From the NCBI GenBank assembly GCA_946055365.1, contig CAMGFM010000055.1, forward strand, positions 1-7,738: a stretch of 7,738 nt of DNA. The letters are read 5' to 3'. The notes below the pieces were generated by a model. That model saw only the letters and a program-made list of their open reading frames with translations. It was not told the DNA's origin and made no database searches. A program made the translations under genes and the position numbers. Below are positions 1 to 7,600 of this stretch, piece after piece (the stretch's first letter is position 1; each line of letters starts with the position of its first letter). The DNA comes from an uncultured Prevotella sp. (GTDB lineage Bacteria; Bacteroidota; Bacteroidia; Bacteroidales; Bacteroidaceae).

Positions 1-3
1 AAC

Positions 4-1464
4 ATGTCATCCGTCATATCCATATTTAGCATAAAGCGTGAGGAGCGTGCCATGTCGGCCGTCATGCTTGTGGTCTTGCTTGCGCTTGACGCGCTCGTGG
101 TGTGCCGCTACTATGACCTTTTCACGCCGCTCAATGCCCATTACTGGCATCTGTTCATAGGCAATTTTCATATGTCGGGCTTCGATCCCATCACCTATAG
201 TGTGGTGAGCCACTGGACGGCAGGCTATAATGTCTACCGTCACCCCATGCTTGCCTTCTACATGTATGTGCCTTATCTCATCAATCAGGGCCTTATGGCG
301 TTGACGGGAGTCAACTGTGCCGTCTTCGTGGTGTCAGCCATGCAGACGTTCTGCGCCTTTTACTCCAGCATCTTCCTCTACCGCATACTGCGCGAGGTGG
401 TTGGGGTGAGCCGTCTTGACTCCACGTTGCTCACATTCATGTATTTTGGCTTTGCCTATGTGATGCTTTCGTGCATGGTGCCAGACCATTTTGTCATCTC
501 CATGATGATATTGCTGCTTGCCCTCTATGTGTCAGGCAAACTCATGCAGCGGCATAAGCCGCTCACCATCTGGCAGTCTGCGCTCTATTTTTTCATTACC
601 GCAGGCACCACGCTCAACAACGGTCTCAAGATATATCTCTCCATGCTCTTCGTGGGCGGCAGGCGCATCTTCCGTCCCAAGTATCTGTTGCTCGCCATAC
701 TGCTGCCCGCGGCTTTCACGTGGGGCGTGGCGCGCATGAGCTATGACTATATAGTGTGGCCGCGCGACGTGGCCGCCAAGGCTGCTAGAGCCAAGGTCGC
801 CAAGGCCAAGGAGCAGAAGCGCAAGGCCGAGCTTGCCGCCAAGGCCCACGACGACTCTCTGCGCATAGCGGCCTTTACGCCCGTGCAGAGAGACTCTCTG
901 CGTGCGGACTCTGCCGCCAGGGACTCCGTGGCAAGGCACGCCGCCAAGCACAAGCGCAAGAAACGTGTCGTCAAGGGCGCGCCCATATCACACGGCGAGT
1001 TTCTTGACTGGACTGACATCACCACTTCGCGCACGGCATCCATCGTCGAGAACCTCTTTGGCGAGTCCATACAGCTGCATCAAGACCACCTCCTCGGCGA
1101 CGTGATGCGCTCGCGTCCCATAATAGTGAGCTATCGCCATGCCTATAACTATGTCGTGGAGTCTGTCATCGTGCTGTTGTTCCTCGCAGGAGTGTGGTGT
1201 GGCAGGCGCAGCAGGTTCATGTGGCTCGTCATGTCGTGGTTTGCGCTTGACATGCTGCTGCATGTGGTGCTTGGCTTCGCCATCAACGAGGTCTATATAG
1301 TGTCTGCCCATTGGATGTATGCCATTCCCATAAGCGTGGCGTGTCTCATGCGCTCCGTCCGCCGCCGCTCCGCCCTCTGCCTCAAGGCCCTGCTCATGGC
1401 CCTGACCGTGTATCTGTGGGTGTGGAACGTGAGTCTGATATGCACTTACCTCTATGCCGGCTGA
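4..1464 (+). CDS. Polytopic inner-membrane protein, DUF6080-like, copy 1
   Basis: This 486-residue protein has about ten hydrophobic segments, near residues 19-36, 80-98, 103-125, 140-157, 162-179, 188-218 (possibly two short or re-entrant helices), 227-246, 382-399, 405-425 and 437-482 (two). I recall this architecture as DUF6080, known mainly from Bacteroidetes and of unknown function; no search was run. Motifs shared with the next gene are MSGFD (57-61), RHP (79-81), VPDHF (159-163), NLFGES-x-QLH-x-DHLL (350-364) and NEVYI with HW (428-437). Residues about 255-325 form a Lys/Arg/Ala-rich segment roughly 36 residues longer than in the paralogue. The start at 4 is favoured over the ATG at 52 because the (K/R)-rich 'EER' stretch before the first helix is conserved in the paralogue; only three bases precede it, so a start further upstream cannot be excluded. 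A GT-C-like glycosyltransferase or glycan-assembly role is inference from the GT4 neighbour and the acidic residue (Asp61) in the first exported loop. Confidence 0.85.
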   Translation: MSSVISIFSIKREERAMSAVMLVVLLALDALVVCRYYDLFTPLNAHYWHLFIGNFHMSGFDPITYSVVSHWTAGYNVYRHPMLAFYMYVPYLINQGLMALTGVNCAVFVVSAMQTFCAFYSSIFLYRILREVVGVSRLDSTLLTFMYFGFAYVMLSCMVPDHFVISMMILLLALYVSGKLMQRHKPLTIWQSALYFFITAGTTLNNGLKIYLSMLFVGGRRIFRPKYLLLAILLPAAFTWGVARMSYDYIVWPRDVAAKAARAKVAKAKEQKRKAELAAKAHDDSLRIAAFTPVQRDSLRADSAARDSVARHAAKHKRKKRVVKGAPISHGEFLDWTDITTSRTASIVENLFGESIQLHQDHLLGDVMRSRPIIVSYRHAYNYVVESVIVLLFLAGVWCGRRSRFMWLVMSWFALDMLLHVVLGFAINEVYIVSAHWMYAIPISVACLMRSVRRRSALCLKALLMALTVYLWVWNVSLICTYLYAG

Positions 1465-1490
1465 GCCGCTGGCGTGTGAGCGCAGGGCTA

Positions 1491-1640
1491 AGAGGGGCTT
1501 GGCATGGCATGTATATATAAACAGGTGTGGCAAGAGGGGCATAATGCTGTCTCCTATATATAAATAATGTGTAGTCAGAGGGGCATAATGCCGCCCCTAT
1601 AATATAATATTGTATAGCCCAAAGAGGCGATATACATTAC
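1491..1640. repeat. Degenerate 42-46 bp tandem repeat between the paralogues
   Basis: The 201 bp gap between the two membrane-protein genes contains units starting at 1491, 1533 and 1577, with a partial fourth at 1623, so spacing is 42, 44 and 46 bp. Each full unit opens with AGAGGGGC. Units two and three continue with ATAATGC and then a CCTATA-type AT-rich run; units one and two share TATATATAA and a following GTGT. Units two and three are the most alike. The AT-rich runs may contribute to a promoter, but I see no canonical Bacteroidetes -33 TTTG with a -7 TAnnTTTG. Nothing in the gap looks coding. Confidence 0.7.
1579..1598 (+). other. Hairpin in third repeat unit
   Basis: AGGGGC at 1579-1584 is exactly complementary to GCCCCT at 1593-1598, with an 8-base loop. 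The preceding unit (from 1533) has GTCTCCT in the matching place, so it pairs poorly; only the third copy forms the perfect stem. An AT-rich stretch follows rather than a clean T run, so this is at best a weak terminator or RNA structural element upstream of the second membrane-protein gene. Confidence 0.4.
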
Positions 1641-1655
1641 ACATCAAACAAAAGC

Positions 1656-1660
1656 AAGGA
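1656..1660 (+). promoter_or_regulatory. Shine-Dalgarno-like AAGGA before copy 2
   Basis: AAGGA ends five bases before the ATG at 1666, inside an A-rich leader. The GT4 and GH95 genes lack any comparable purine motif, so this site is exceptional in the window and supports the chosen start. Confidence 0.45.
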
Positions 1661-1665
1661 CAAAA

Positions 1666-3009
1666 ATGACGCTTATACGCAAGGAAGAACGGCCGCTTGT
1701 GGCAGTGGCAATGGCTGTGTTCATGTTGCTCAACGGCCTGCTCATAGCCGCCCATTATGACAGTTTCACCCGTGGGACGCACGTGGGCTTCTGGTCAGTG
1801 TTCTACAACCATCTCAACATGTCGGGCTATGATGTATTCACGCTCATTGCCATCTCCTGTCTGCGCGTTCATTGGAACGTGTTGCGCCATCCGCTGCTCA
1901 TAGCTGTGGTGTTGCCGCTCTATTGGGTTGACAGTCTCGTCATCTCCGCCACGGGTTTCAATGCCGCCGTGTTTCTCATGGCAGCCGTGACAGTGGCGTG
2001 CGACGTGTGGGGAGTAGTGCTTCTCCATCGCATAATGCGCGATGTCATGGGCGTGTCGCTGACCGACGCTCGCCTGCTCACCGCCCTGTTCTATGGCTTT
2101 GCCCACGTGATGGTGGCGTGCATGGTGCCAGACCATTTCGCACTGTCTCTGCCCGTTCTTCTGCTGGTGCTTCACCGTGCAGGGATGCACATGCGCGAGG
2201 GCCGTCGTGAGAGTTGGCTGTGGCTGTCGATGCTCTGGCTCGTCAGCGCGGGCCTCACCCTCACCAACGGAGTCAAGGTCATGATGGCGGCAGTCTTTGT
2301 CAACGGCCGCAAATGTGTGTCGTGGCGTGCCGCCGCGGCCTTTGCCGTGCCTGCGATGTTGCTTGTGCTGGTGTGGGTGTGGCAAGACCGAGCCATCCTA
2401 CAGCCCCAGGAGCTCAAGATAAAGCGCATAGAGCGAGCCGTGGCTGCCAAAGACCCCTCGCGCATAGAGCGTCTCAAGGAGCATGACGCATGGGTGAGGC
2501 GGCAAAACGGCGAGGCCCTTGCCCACAGTCTGCCGCTCTTGGAGTGGAGCGATGTGACCACGCCGCGCCTGCGGTCGGTCACGAGCAACCTCTTCGGCGA
2601 GTCCTTGCAGCTGCATCGTGACCATTTGCTCGAAGACGTGCAGCAGACGCGCCCCGTGTTTGTAGACTACAGGTGGGCCATGTGCCATGTCGTGGAACTG
2701 CTTATGGTGTTGTTGCTTCTGGCAGGAGCGGTCGCGGCGTGGCGCACGCGCTTCTTTAAGATGGTCATGGCGTGGGTGGCGTTTGACATGGTGATGCACG
2801 TGGGCTTTGGCTTCGGGCTCAACGAGGTCTATATCATGACTGTCCATTGGGCTTTTGTCATACCCCTTGCCATAGCATGCCTCTTGAACAGGCTCAGCGC
2901 GCGTCCGCAGCGTGTGGCGTTGCGCTGCGTGGTGTCGCTGCTTGCCTTGTGGCTGTGGGCATATAACGCCACAATCGTCGTGAACTATCTGTTAGGGCAG
3001 TCTATGTGA
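1666..3009 (+). CDS. Polytopic inner-membrane protein, DUF6080-like, copy 2
   Basis: This 447-residue protein is a paralogue of the upstream gene. By hand alignment about 59 of 111 residues are identical over residues 299-409 here. Hydrophobic segments lie near residues 10-29, 76-96, 99-121, 137-153, 158-173, 183-210 (two short), 221-239, 341-358, 363-383, 394-407 and 417-443. Conserved motifs are MSGYD (52-56), RHP (74-76), VPDHF (154-158), NLFGES-x-QLH-x-DHLL (308-322) and NEVYI with HW (386-395). The charged loop at about 245-285 is shorter and of mixed charge, without the Lys/Ala repeats of copy 1. Arg/Lys clusters after residues 212, 358 and 409 suggest those ends are cytoplasmic and that the NLFGES loop faces the periplasm. 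The protein is probably co-expressed with the GT4 gene 70 bp downstream. Function is unknown; lipid-linked glycan modification or polymer assembly is inference from context. Confidence 0.87.
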   Translation: MTLIRKEERPLVAVAMAVFMLLNGLLIAAHYDSFTRGTHVGFWSVFYNHLNMSGYDVFTLIAISCLRVHWNVLRHPLLIAVVLPLYWVDSLVISATGFNAAVFLMAAVTVACDVWGVVLLHRIMRDVMGVSLTDARLLTALFYGFAHVMVACMVPDHFALSLPVLLLVLHRAGMHMREGRRESWLWLSMLWLVSAGLTLTNGVKVMMAAVFVNGRKCVSWRAAAAFAVPAMLLVLVWVWQDRAILQPQELKIKRIERAVAAKDPSRIERLKEHDAWVRRQNGEALAHSLPLLEWSDVTTPRLRSVTSNLFGESLQLHRDHLLEDVQQTRPVFVDYRWAMCHVVELLMVLLLLAGAVAAWRTRFFKMVMAWVAFDMVMHVGFGFGLNEVYIMTVHWAFVIPLAIACLLNRLSARPQRVALRCVVSLLALWLWAYNATIVVNYLLGQSM

Positions 3010-3029
3010 ATTGTCTTGTGAAAGACAGT
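3010..3029 (+). other. Hairpin directly after the copy 2 stop codon
   Basis: TGTCTT at 3012-3017 pairs with AAGACA at 3022-3027 around the loop GTGA, a GNRA-type tetraloop. Two outer pairs (A3010-T3029 and a T3011-G3028 wobble) bring the stem to eight pairs. It starts on the first base after the stop codon. No T run follows, so it may be a transcript-stabilising or attenuating hairpin rather than a strong intrinsic terminator. Confidence 0.5.
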
Positions 3030-3043
3030 CATACATAAGTATG
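3030..3043 (+). other. Second small hairpin, abutting the first
   Basis: CATAC at 3030-3034 is complementary to GTATG at 3039-3043 with loop ATAA. It abuts the preceding hairpin without a spacer, so the two could stack coaxially in the RNA. The five-pair, AT-rich stem is weak by itself and could arise by chance. Confidence 0.3.
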
Positions 3044-3079
3044 CCTTACATCTAAAACTGAGTTTATAGCACCTGCCTT

Positions 3080-4192
3080 ATGAAAAAAACTTTGCGCGTA
3101 TTCCATCTCGTCACCCACATCGACCTCGGCGGTGCGGAGCGCGTGGCCGCCAACATTGCCGTGTCTCACACCCCCGACATTGAATATCACGTTGTGGAGA
3201 TGCTGCGCGGCTCGTCGGCCTACACGCGTCTCTTCCTGCGTGAGTTGCGGTCGGCACGCGTGACATGCCACCGCTCGATAGTGCCAGACATACGTTTTCA
3301 TTTCCTCGTGGAGCGCGTGGCAGCCCTGCTCTTCCCCCTGAGATTTCTGTGGATAGTGTTGCGCTGGCGGCCCGATGTCATCCACACCCACACGGAGACC
3401 CCCGACATGTGTCTCTATGCCTTTGCGAGAGTGTTTCCGTGGCTGTTGCGCCGCGTGAGGATAGTGCGCACCATACACAACACGCGCCTGTGGACCGGAC
3501 AGCCGTGGCTCGCCCGTCATGTGGAGGCGTTCTTCATGTCGCGCGAGTGCAATGTGTCCATCTCGCGCAGTGTCAGCGAGGCCTATTGCCGCCGCTTTGG
3601 TGGCGAGGAGCCGCCCGTGGTGAGCAACGGTGTGGCAGAAAGCAGTCAGCGGCGGTCGCCCCTCCTTGCCGAGGGCAAGATTAACCTGCTTTTTGCCGGG
3701 CGTTTTGAGCCGCAAAAGGGCATAGACACCCTGTGCCGTCTGCTGCGCAGGTATGGCGGCGACACGCGCTATCACTTTGTGGTGGCAGGCGACGGCTCCA
3801 TGCGCCGCCAGATAGAGGAGACGGGAGGAGCGTTGGTGGTGCCTCCCATCCACAGTCTGTCGTCCTACATGTCGTCATTTGACTATCTGCTCATGCCCTC
3901 CGAGTTTGAGGGGCTGAGCATGTTGTCCATGGAAGCCAGCGTCAACCGCCTGCCAGTGATAGCCAATCTCTGCCCGGGCCTCTCTGACACCCTGCCGCCC
4001 GACTGGCCGCTTGCCGTAAGCGGCAATGACATGAACGGCTATGCGCGCATCTTTGACGAAGTGCTGCCACATGCCGACCGCAAGGCACTCGCCGACAGGG
4101 CGCAAGCCTTTGCCAGAGAGCATTTCACCATAAGGCGCATGCAGGAGGCCTATGAGACGATATACAGGAGAGGCCTTGGCAAGAGGCTATGA
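3080..4192 (+). CDS. Glycosyltransferase family 4 (GT-B fold)
   Basis: This 370-residue protein is a typical-length retaining GT4 enzyme that would transfer a sugar from a nucleotide-sugar donor to a lipid-linked or polysaccharide acceptor at the cytoplasmic face of the inner membrane. The N-terminal acceptor domain carries the glycine-rich GGAERV motif (17-22) and HTHTETPD (102-109). An SNG segment (182-184) precedes the domain boundary. The donor domain has GRFEPQKGID (207-216), with Arg208 and Lys213 placed to bind donor phosphates, then VVAGDGS (234-240) and the E-x7-E motif EGLSMLSME with Glu277 and Glu285. There are no signal peptide or clear membrane helices; basic and hydrophobic patches in the N-domain (about 72-98 and 117-130) could bind membrane. 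The ATG at 3080 is the only good start and begins just before the first beta strand; it has no Shine-Dalgarno. Sugar specificity cannot be read from the sequence. Position after two membrane proteins suggests a glycan-assembly cluster. Confidence 0.93.
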   Translation: MKKTLRVFHLVTHIDLGGAERVAANIAVSHTPDIEYHVVEMLRGSSAYTRLFLRELRSARVTCHRSIVPDIRFHFLVERVAALLFPLRFLWIVLRWRPDVIHTHTETPDMCLYAFARVFPWLLRRVRIVRTIHNTRLWTGQPWLARHVEAFFMSRECNVSISRSVSEAYCRRFGGEEPPVVSNGVAESSQRRSPLLAEGKINLLFAGRFEPQKGIDTLCRLLRRYGGDTRYHFVVAGDGSMRRQIEETGGALVVPPIHSLSSYMSSFDYLLMPSEFEGLSMLSMEASVNRLPVIANLCPGLSDTLPPDWPLAVSGNDMNGYARIFDEVLPHADRKALADRAQAFAREHFTIRRMQEAYETIYRRGLGKRL

Positions 4193-4294
4193 GGGCATAA
4201 AGGCTGTAAAAAAAGCAGGACTTGGGGCGGGGCAGGGCATGGAGCGATCATGAGGCGGCACGTCTGAAAGTGTGTTGCGGTGTATCTGCCCACG

Positions 4295-4381
4295 CAAAGT
4301 GCCACTTTTCACCATCAAAAGTGCCGTTTCTGCCCATCAAAAGTGCCGCTTTTCACCATCAAAAGTGCCACTTATGCCCAT
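4295..4381. repeat. Tandem array of four 22 bp palindrome-bearing repeats
   Basis: Four contiguous units lie at 4295-4315 (21 bp), 4316-4337, 4338-4359 and 4360-4381 (22 bp each). Every unit starts CAAAAGTGCC (the first lacks one A) and ends in CAT. Units one and three end TTTTCACCAT, while two and four end in a TGCCCAT type, so the array has a 44 bp higher-order alternation. In units one and four AAAGTG-C-CACTT is a palindrome about a single central base; unit one extends to AAAGTG-C-CACTTT. A degenerate unit ending TCTGCCCAC may precede at 4265-4294 and another may follow to about 4402. There are no unique spacers, so this is not CRISPR. Function is unknown. Confidence 0.85.
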
Positions 4382-4430
4382 GCAAGGCGGCGTTTCCCTT
4401 TTTACAGATAGCCGCTTGAAAAGCCCTCTC

Positions 4431-4494
4431 GTCCGCCAGTGCCGTCCTCCACATGCCGCCGTGTCCTCGCCGTCGCGCCGTGCCGTCCCCCACA
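4431..4494. repeat. C-rich imperfect direct repeat
   Basis: The 23 bp at 4431-4453 and 4472-4494 match at 18 positions by hand, sharing the core GTGCCGTCC and the end CCACA. The DNA between them repeats GCCGT-type words. The patch is C-rich and poor in A on this strand, unlike the A-rich leader that follows. It is probably low-complexity or recombination-prone non-coding DNA; no function is visible. Confidence 0.45.
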
Positions 4495-4540
4495 CAGCCA
4501 TGCCCGTAGGCCTTAGTCACAGACACTCCTCAAGCACGTA

Positions 4541-4610
4541 AGATAACAATATGCCTAAACCATCAATCTTTTAACAATAAACTAAAACAAACAATTATCA
4601 AAGACAAATT
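4541..4610 (+). promoter_or_regulatory. A-rich leader and probable promoter zone of the GH95 gene
   Basis: GC content falls to 16 of 70 bases immediately before the GH95 start, from GC-rich DNA upstream. The + strand is dominated by A with few G, typical of Bacteroidetes leaders that start translation without a Shine-Dalgarno sequence. I could not find a TTTG at -33 paired with TAnnTTTG at -7, so the exact promoter is not assigned; an extracytoplasmic sigma or other non-canonical promoter is possible. Confidence 0.4.
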
Positions 4611-7600
4611 ATGAAAAGGCTGTCATTATTACTTCTGTCCATTGTCATGAGCCTCACGGCAGGCATGGGCAGGGCTTTTGCTTCAGACAGCGGTGTCGTG
4701 GCCAAGGCAAGTGCCAAGATGCCCGTGTTCTCAACGTCAGACGGCGAAGGCACCTATTATTATGTCAAGTTTCTGCGCACTGGCAATGTCATGAGCGTGG
4801 GCAAGTATGACAACTGCATACGCCTCTATGAACCCTCGGGGGCCGACACGCAGTTGTGGAAGCTCGTAGGCACGCAAGACAACTTCCAAATGGTCAACAA
4901 GGCGGGTCAGTACATCGTCGTCAGCTCGCAAGCCGTCTACACCGAAGAGGGCGGCAACAACCCCAATCCACTGCGCACAGGCACGTCAGAGCAGCCCGGC
5001 GGCTACAAGTTGCAGAACGCTCCCAACACCGACAACGGCCAAGGCTTTGAGATAGTGGCGCTCGGCAAGAGCGGCAACAACGTAGCCAACATGTGGGGAT
5101 CGCCCACTACTGGCAACACGGTGGGCTTCTGGAAGACCAACGATGCCAATAACGTCGTGGCATTTGTGGAGCCCGGCGGCATTGGCGGCGCACTCGACTA
5201 CAAGACAATAGGCATTACCGACTACACCCCCGACCATTTGCTCACGCTATGGTATGACCAGCCTGCCACCACCGCGCCGCTCTACTCAGGCGGCGAGGGC
5301 TATTCACGGTGGATGGAGTATGCCCTGCCCATAGGCGACGGACAGTTTGGCGCAAGCCTCTTTGGCGGTGTCTATAAGGACGAGATACAATTCAACGAGA
5401 AAACCCTCTGGTCTGGCACCTCGGCACAGTCACCCTATGGCGGCAAGGGCTATGGCAAGTATGAGAACTTTGGCAGTGTCATGGCCACAGACCTCAGCGG
5501 CGAGTTCGGACTTGACGACAGCAAGGCGGCGCGTGACTATCTGCGCCAGCTCGACCTCACCACCGCCACTGGTCTCACGCGCTTTGCCGACAGCCACGGT
5601 GTGGTCTACACGCGCGAATATATCGCCTCACGCCCTGCACAGGTGGTAGCTGCGAGATACAGTGCGTCAGAGGGCGGCAAGATAAGCCTGCTTTTCACTG
5701 TCGAGCCTAGCTCCGCGCTCGGTGCTGAGCCTCACTATGCCGACGGCTGTGCCACGTTTGGCGGACAGCTCGACCTCGTTAGCTATGCCGCAGCGGTCAA
5801 GATAGTGCCTGTGGGTGGCGAGATGACCACCACCGATGAGGGCATCAGGGTCACCGCAGCCGATGAAGTGATGCTGATATTGGCTGGTGGCACCGACTAT
5901 GATCCCTATTCTGCCACATATATATCAGGCACTTCCACCCTCGCCAATGACATTATGGAGCGCGTGGAGAGGGCTGCCGAAGAGGGTTGGCAGCAGCTCT
6001 ACGACGACCACACTGCCGATTACAGCCAGTATTTTGACCGTATGCAGCTCACACTCGGCACTCCCGAGAACACACTGCCCACCAACCTCCTCGTCGATAC
6101 CTACAACGGCGGCACAGGCAGCCACGCCCTCATGCTCGAGATGCTCTACTTTGCCTACGGACGCTATCTTGAGATAGCCTCTTCGCGTGGAGTGGCGTTG
6201 CCGAGTAACCTTCAGGGCATCTGGAACAACATCACCAACGCTCCGTGGAACTCAGACATACACTCAAACATCAACGTGCAGATGAACTACTGGCCCGCGG
6301 AGATCACAAACCTCAGCGAGATGCACGTGCCGTTCCTTGAATATATATGGAACACGGCAGAAAACCACGACGAATGGAAGCGTTGCGCCACGCAGGCAGG
6401 GCAGGAAAGGGGCTGGACGTGCTACACCGAAAACAATATCTTTGGCGGTGTAAGCTCCTTTATGACCAACTATGTCATAGCCAATGCGTGGTATGCCACA
6501 CATCTATGGCAACACTATCGCTACACTCTCGACCGTGACTATCTCAAGCGTGTGTTTCCTGCCATGCTCTCTGCCTCGCAGTTCTGGATGGACCGCCTCA
6601 CGCTTGCCGACGACGGCACCTACGAGGCCCCGCGTGAGTGGTCGCCCGAACACGGACCGAGCGCGGAGAACGGCGTGGCACACGCACAGCAGCTCGTGAG
6701 CGAGCTTTTCTCAAACACTCTTGACGCTATAGAGGTGCTTGGCGACGACGCGGCGGTGTCTGCCGACGACCTCGAGACTCTGCGCGACCGTTATGAACAC
6801 CTCGATAGGGGGCTTGCCACGGAGACCTATGGCGGCAACTGGGGCGTAGACCGCATACCCTCTGGCTCAAAGATATTGCGTGAGTGGAAATATAGCAACT
6901 ACACCGCCACCACCGAGGGACGCGACCACCGCCACATGTCTCATCTCATGTGTCTCTATCCATTCAGTCAGGTGACACCCGGCACTCCGCTCTTTGATGC
7001 TGCCGTCAACTCGCTCAGACTGCGCGGCGACGGGGCCACGGGATGGTCTATGGGCTGGAAGATAAACCTCTGGGCGAGGGCCCACGATGGCGACCACGCT
7101 CGCCTGATACTCAATAACGCCCTGCGACACAGCAATGGCGGCGCAGGAGTGTTCTATAACCTCTTCGACTCTCACGCTCCGTTCCAGATAGACGGCAACT
7201 TCGGGGCGTGCGCAGGCATGGCGGAGATGCTCATGCAGAGCAATGACGGCATCATACGCCTCCTTCCCGCATTGCCGACGGCATGGCAGGACGGCGAGGT
7301 GAGCGGTCTGAAGGCCGTGGGCGACTTCACCGTCGACATGACATGGAGCGAGGGCCGTCTCACGATGGCACGCATAGTCAACAATCAGGGACAAACAGCC
7401 TCCATAACATGCCCGTCGCTGTCAGAGGCAAGGGTCTATGTCAACGACGTTGCCGACGACAGCTTTGCCGTTGACGCTGACGGCATCGGCACGATAGCAG
7501 GAGAGAGCGGCACGGTGTATGTCTTTGACTTCACGGGCGGCTACCAGCCATCGTCCATACACACTCCGCACGACAAGACAGCCGCCACGCCTGCCGCCTA

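Larger units (their letters stand above)
4193..4610. other. 418 bp intergenic region without a gene
   Basis: This gap separates the GT4 gene from the GH95 gene and contains three distinct zones: a repeat array (4295-4381), a C-rich patch (4431-4494) and an A-rich leader (4541-4610). Open frames crossing it are short, and their translations change character at each zone, so they look like repeat artefacts rather than proteins. Between 4193 and 4265 I see only a run of seven A (4208-4214) and G-rich DNA. The abrupt compositional shifts and the gene change from glycan assembly to glycan degradation suggest a boundary between transcription units. Confidence 0.7.

Noticed and set aside
52..1464. 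Alternative start of copy 1 at the ATG at position 52
   Set aside because: It would remove the basic 'REER' segment before the first helix, which the paralogue also has (RKEER).
988..1542. Reverse-strand open frames of 100-270 codons opposite the real genes (for example 988-1542, 1795-2385, 3029-3853 and 6867-7394)
   Set aside because: They are shadows of GC-rich coding DNA: His/Arg/Ala-rich with no domains, while the + strand frames have clear family motifs or membrane helices.
1605..1612. TAATATTG as a -7 promoter element of copy 2
   Set aside because: It differs by one base from TAnnTTTG and has no TTTG about 20 bases upstream, in DNA so AT-rich that such a match is expected by chance.
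4205..4216. A-tract after the GT4 gene as part of a terminator
   Set aside because: A run of A on the + strand is not a U tract in the GT4 transcript, and the short GCT/AGC flank does not form a useful stem.
4295..4381. CRISPR array
   Set aside because: The units are contiguous 21-22 bp repeats with no unique spacers, and there are no cas genes in the window.
4222..4541. Small Cys/His/Lys/Pro-rich proteins encoded across the repeat array in two frames
   Set aside because: The repetitive residues simply mirror the 22 bp DNA repeat, the two frames overlap each other, the downstream part is C-rich patch DNA, and no start signal is convincing.
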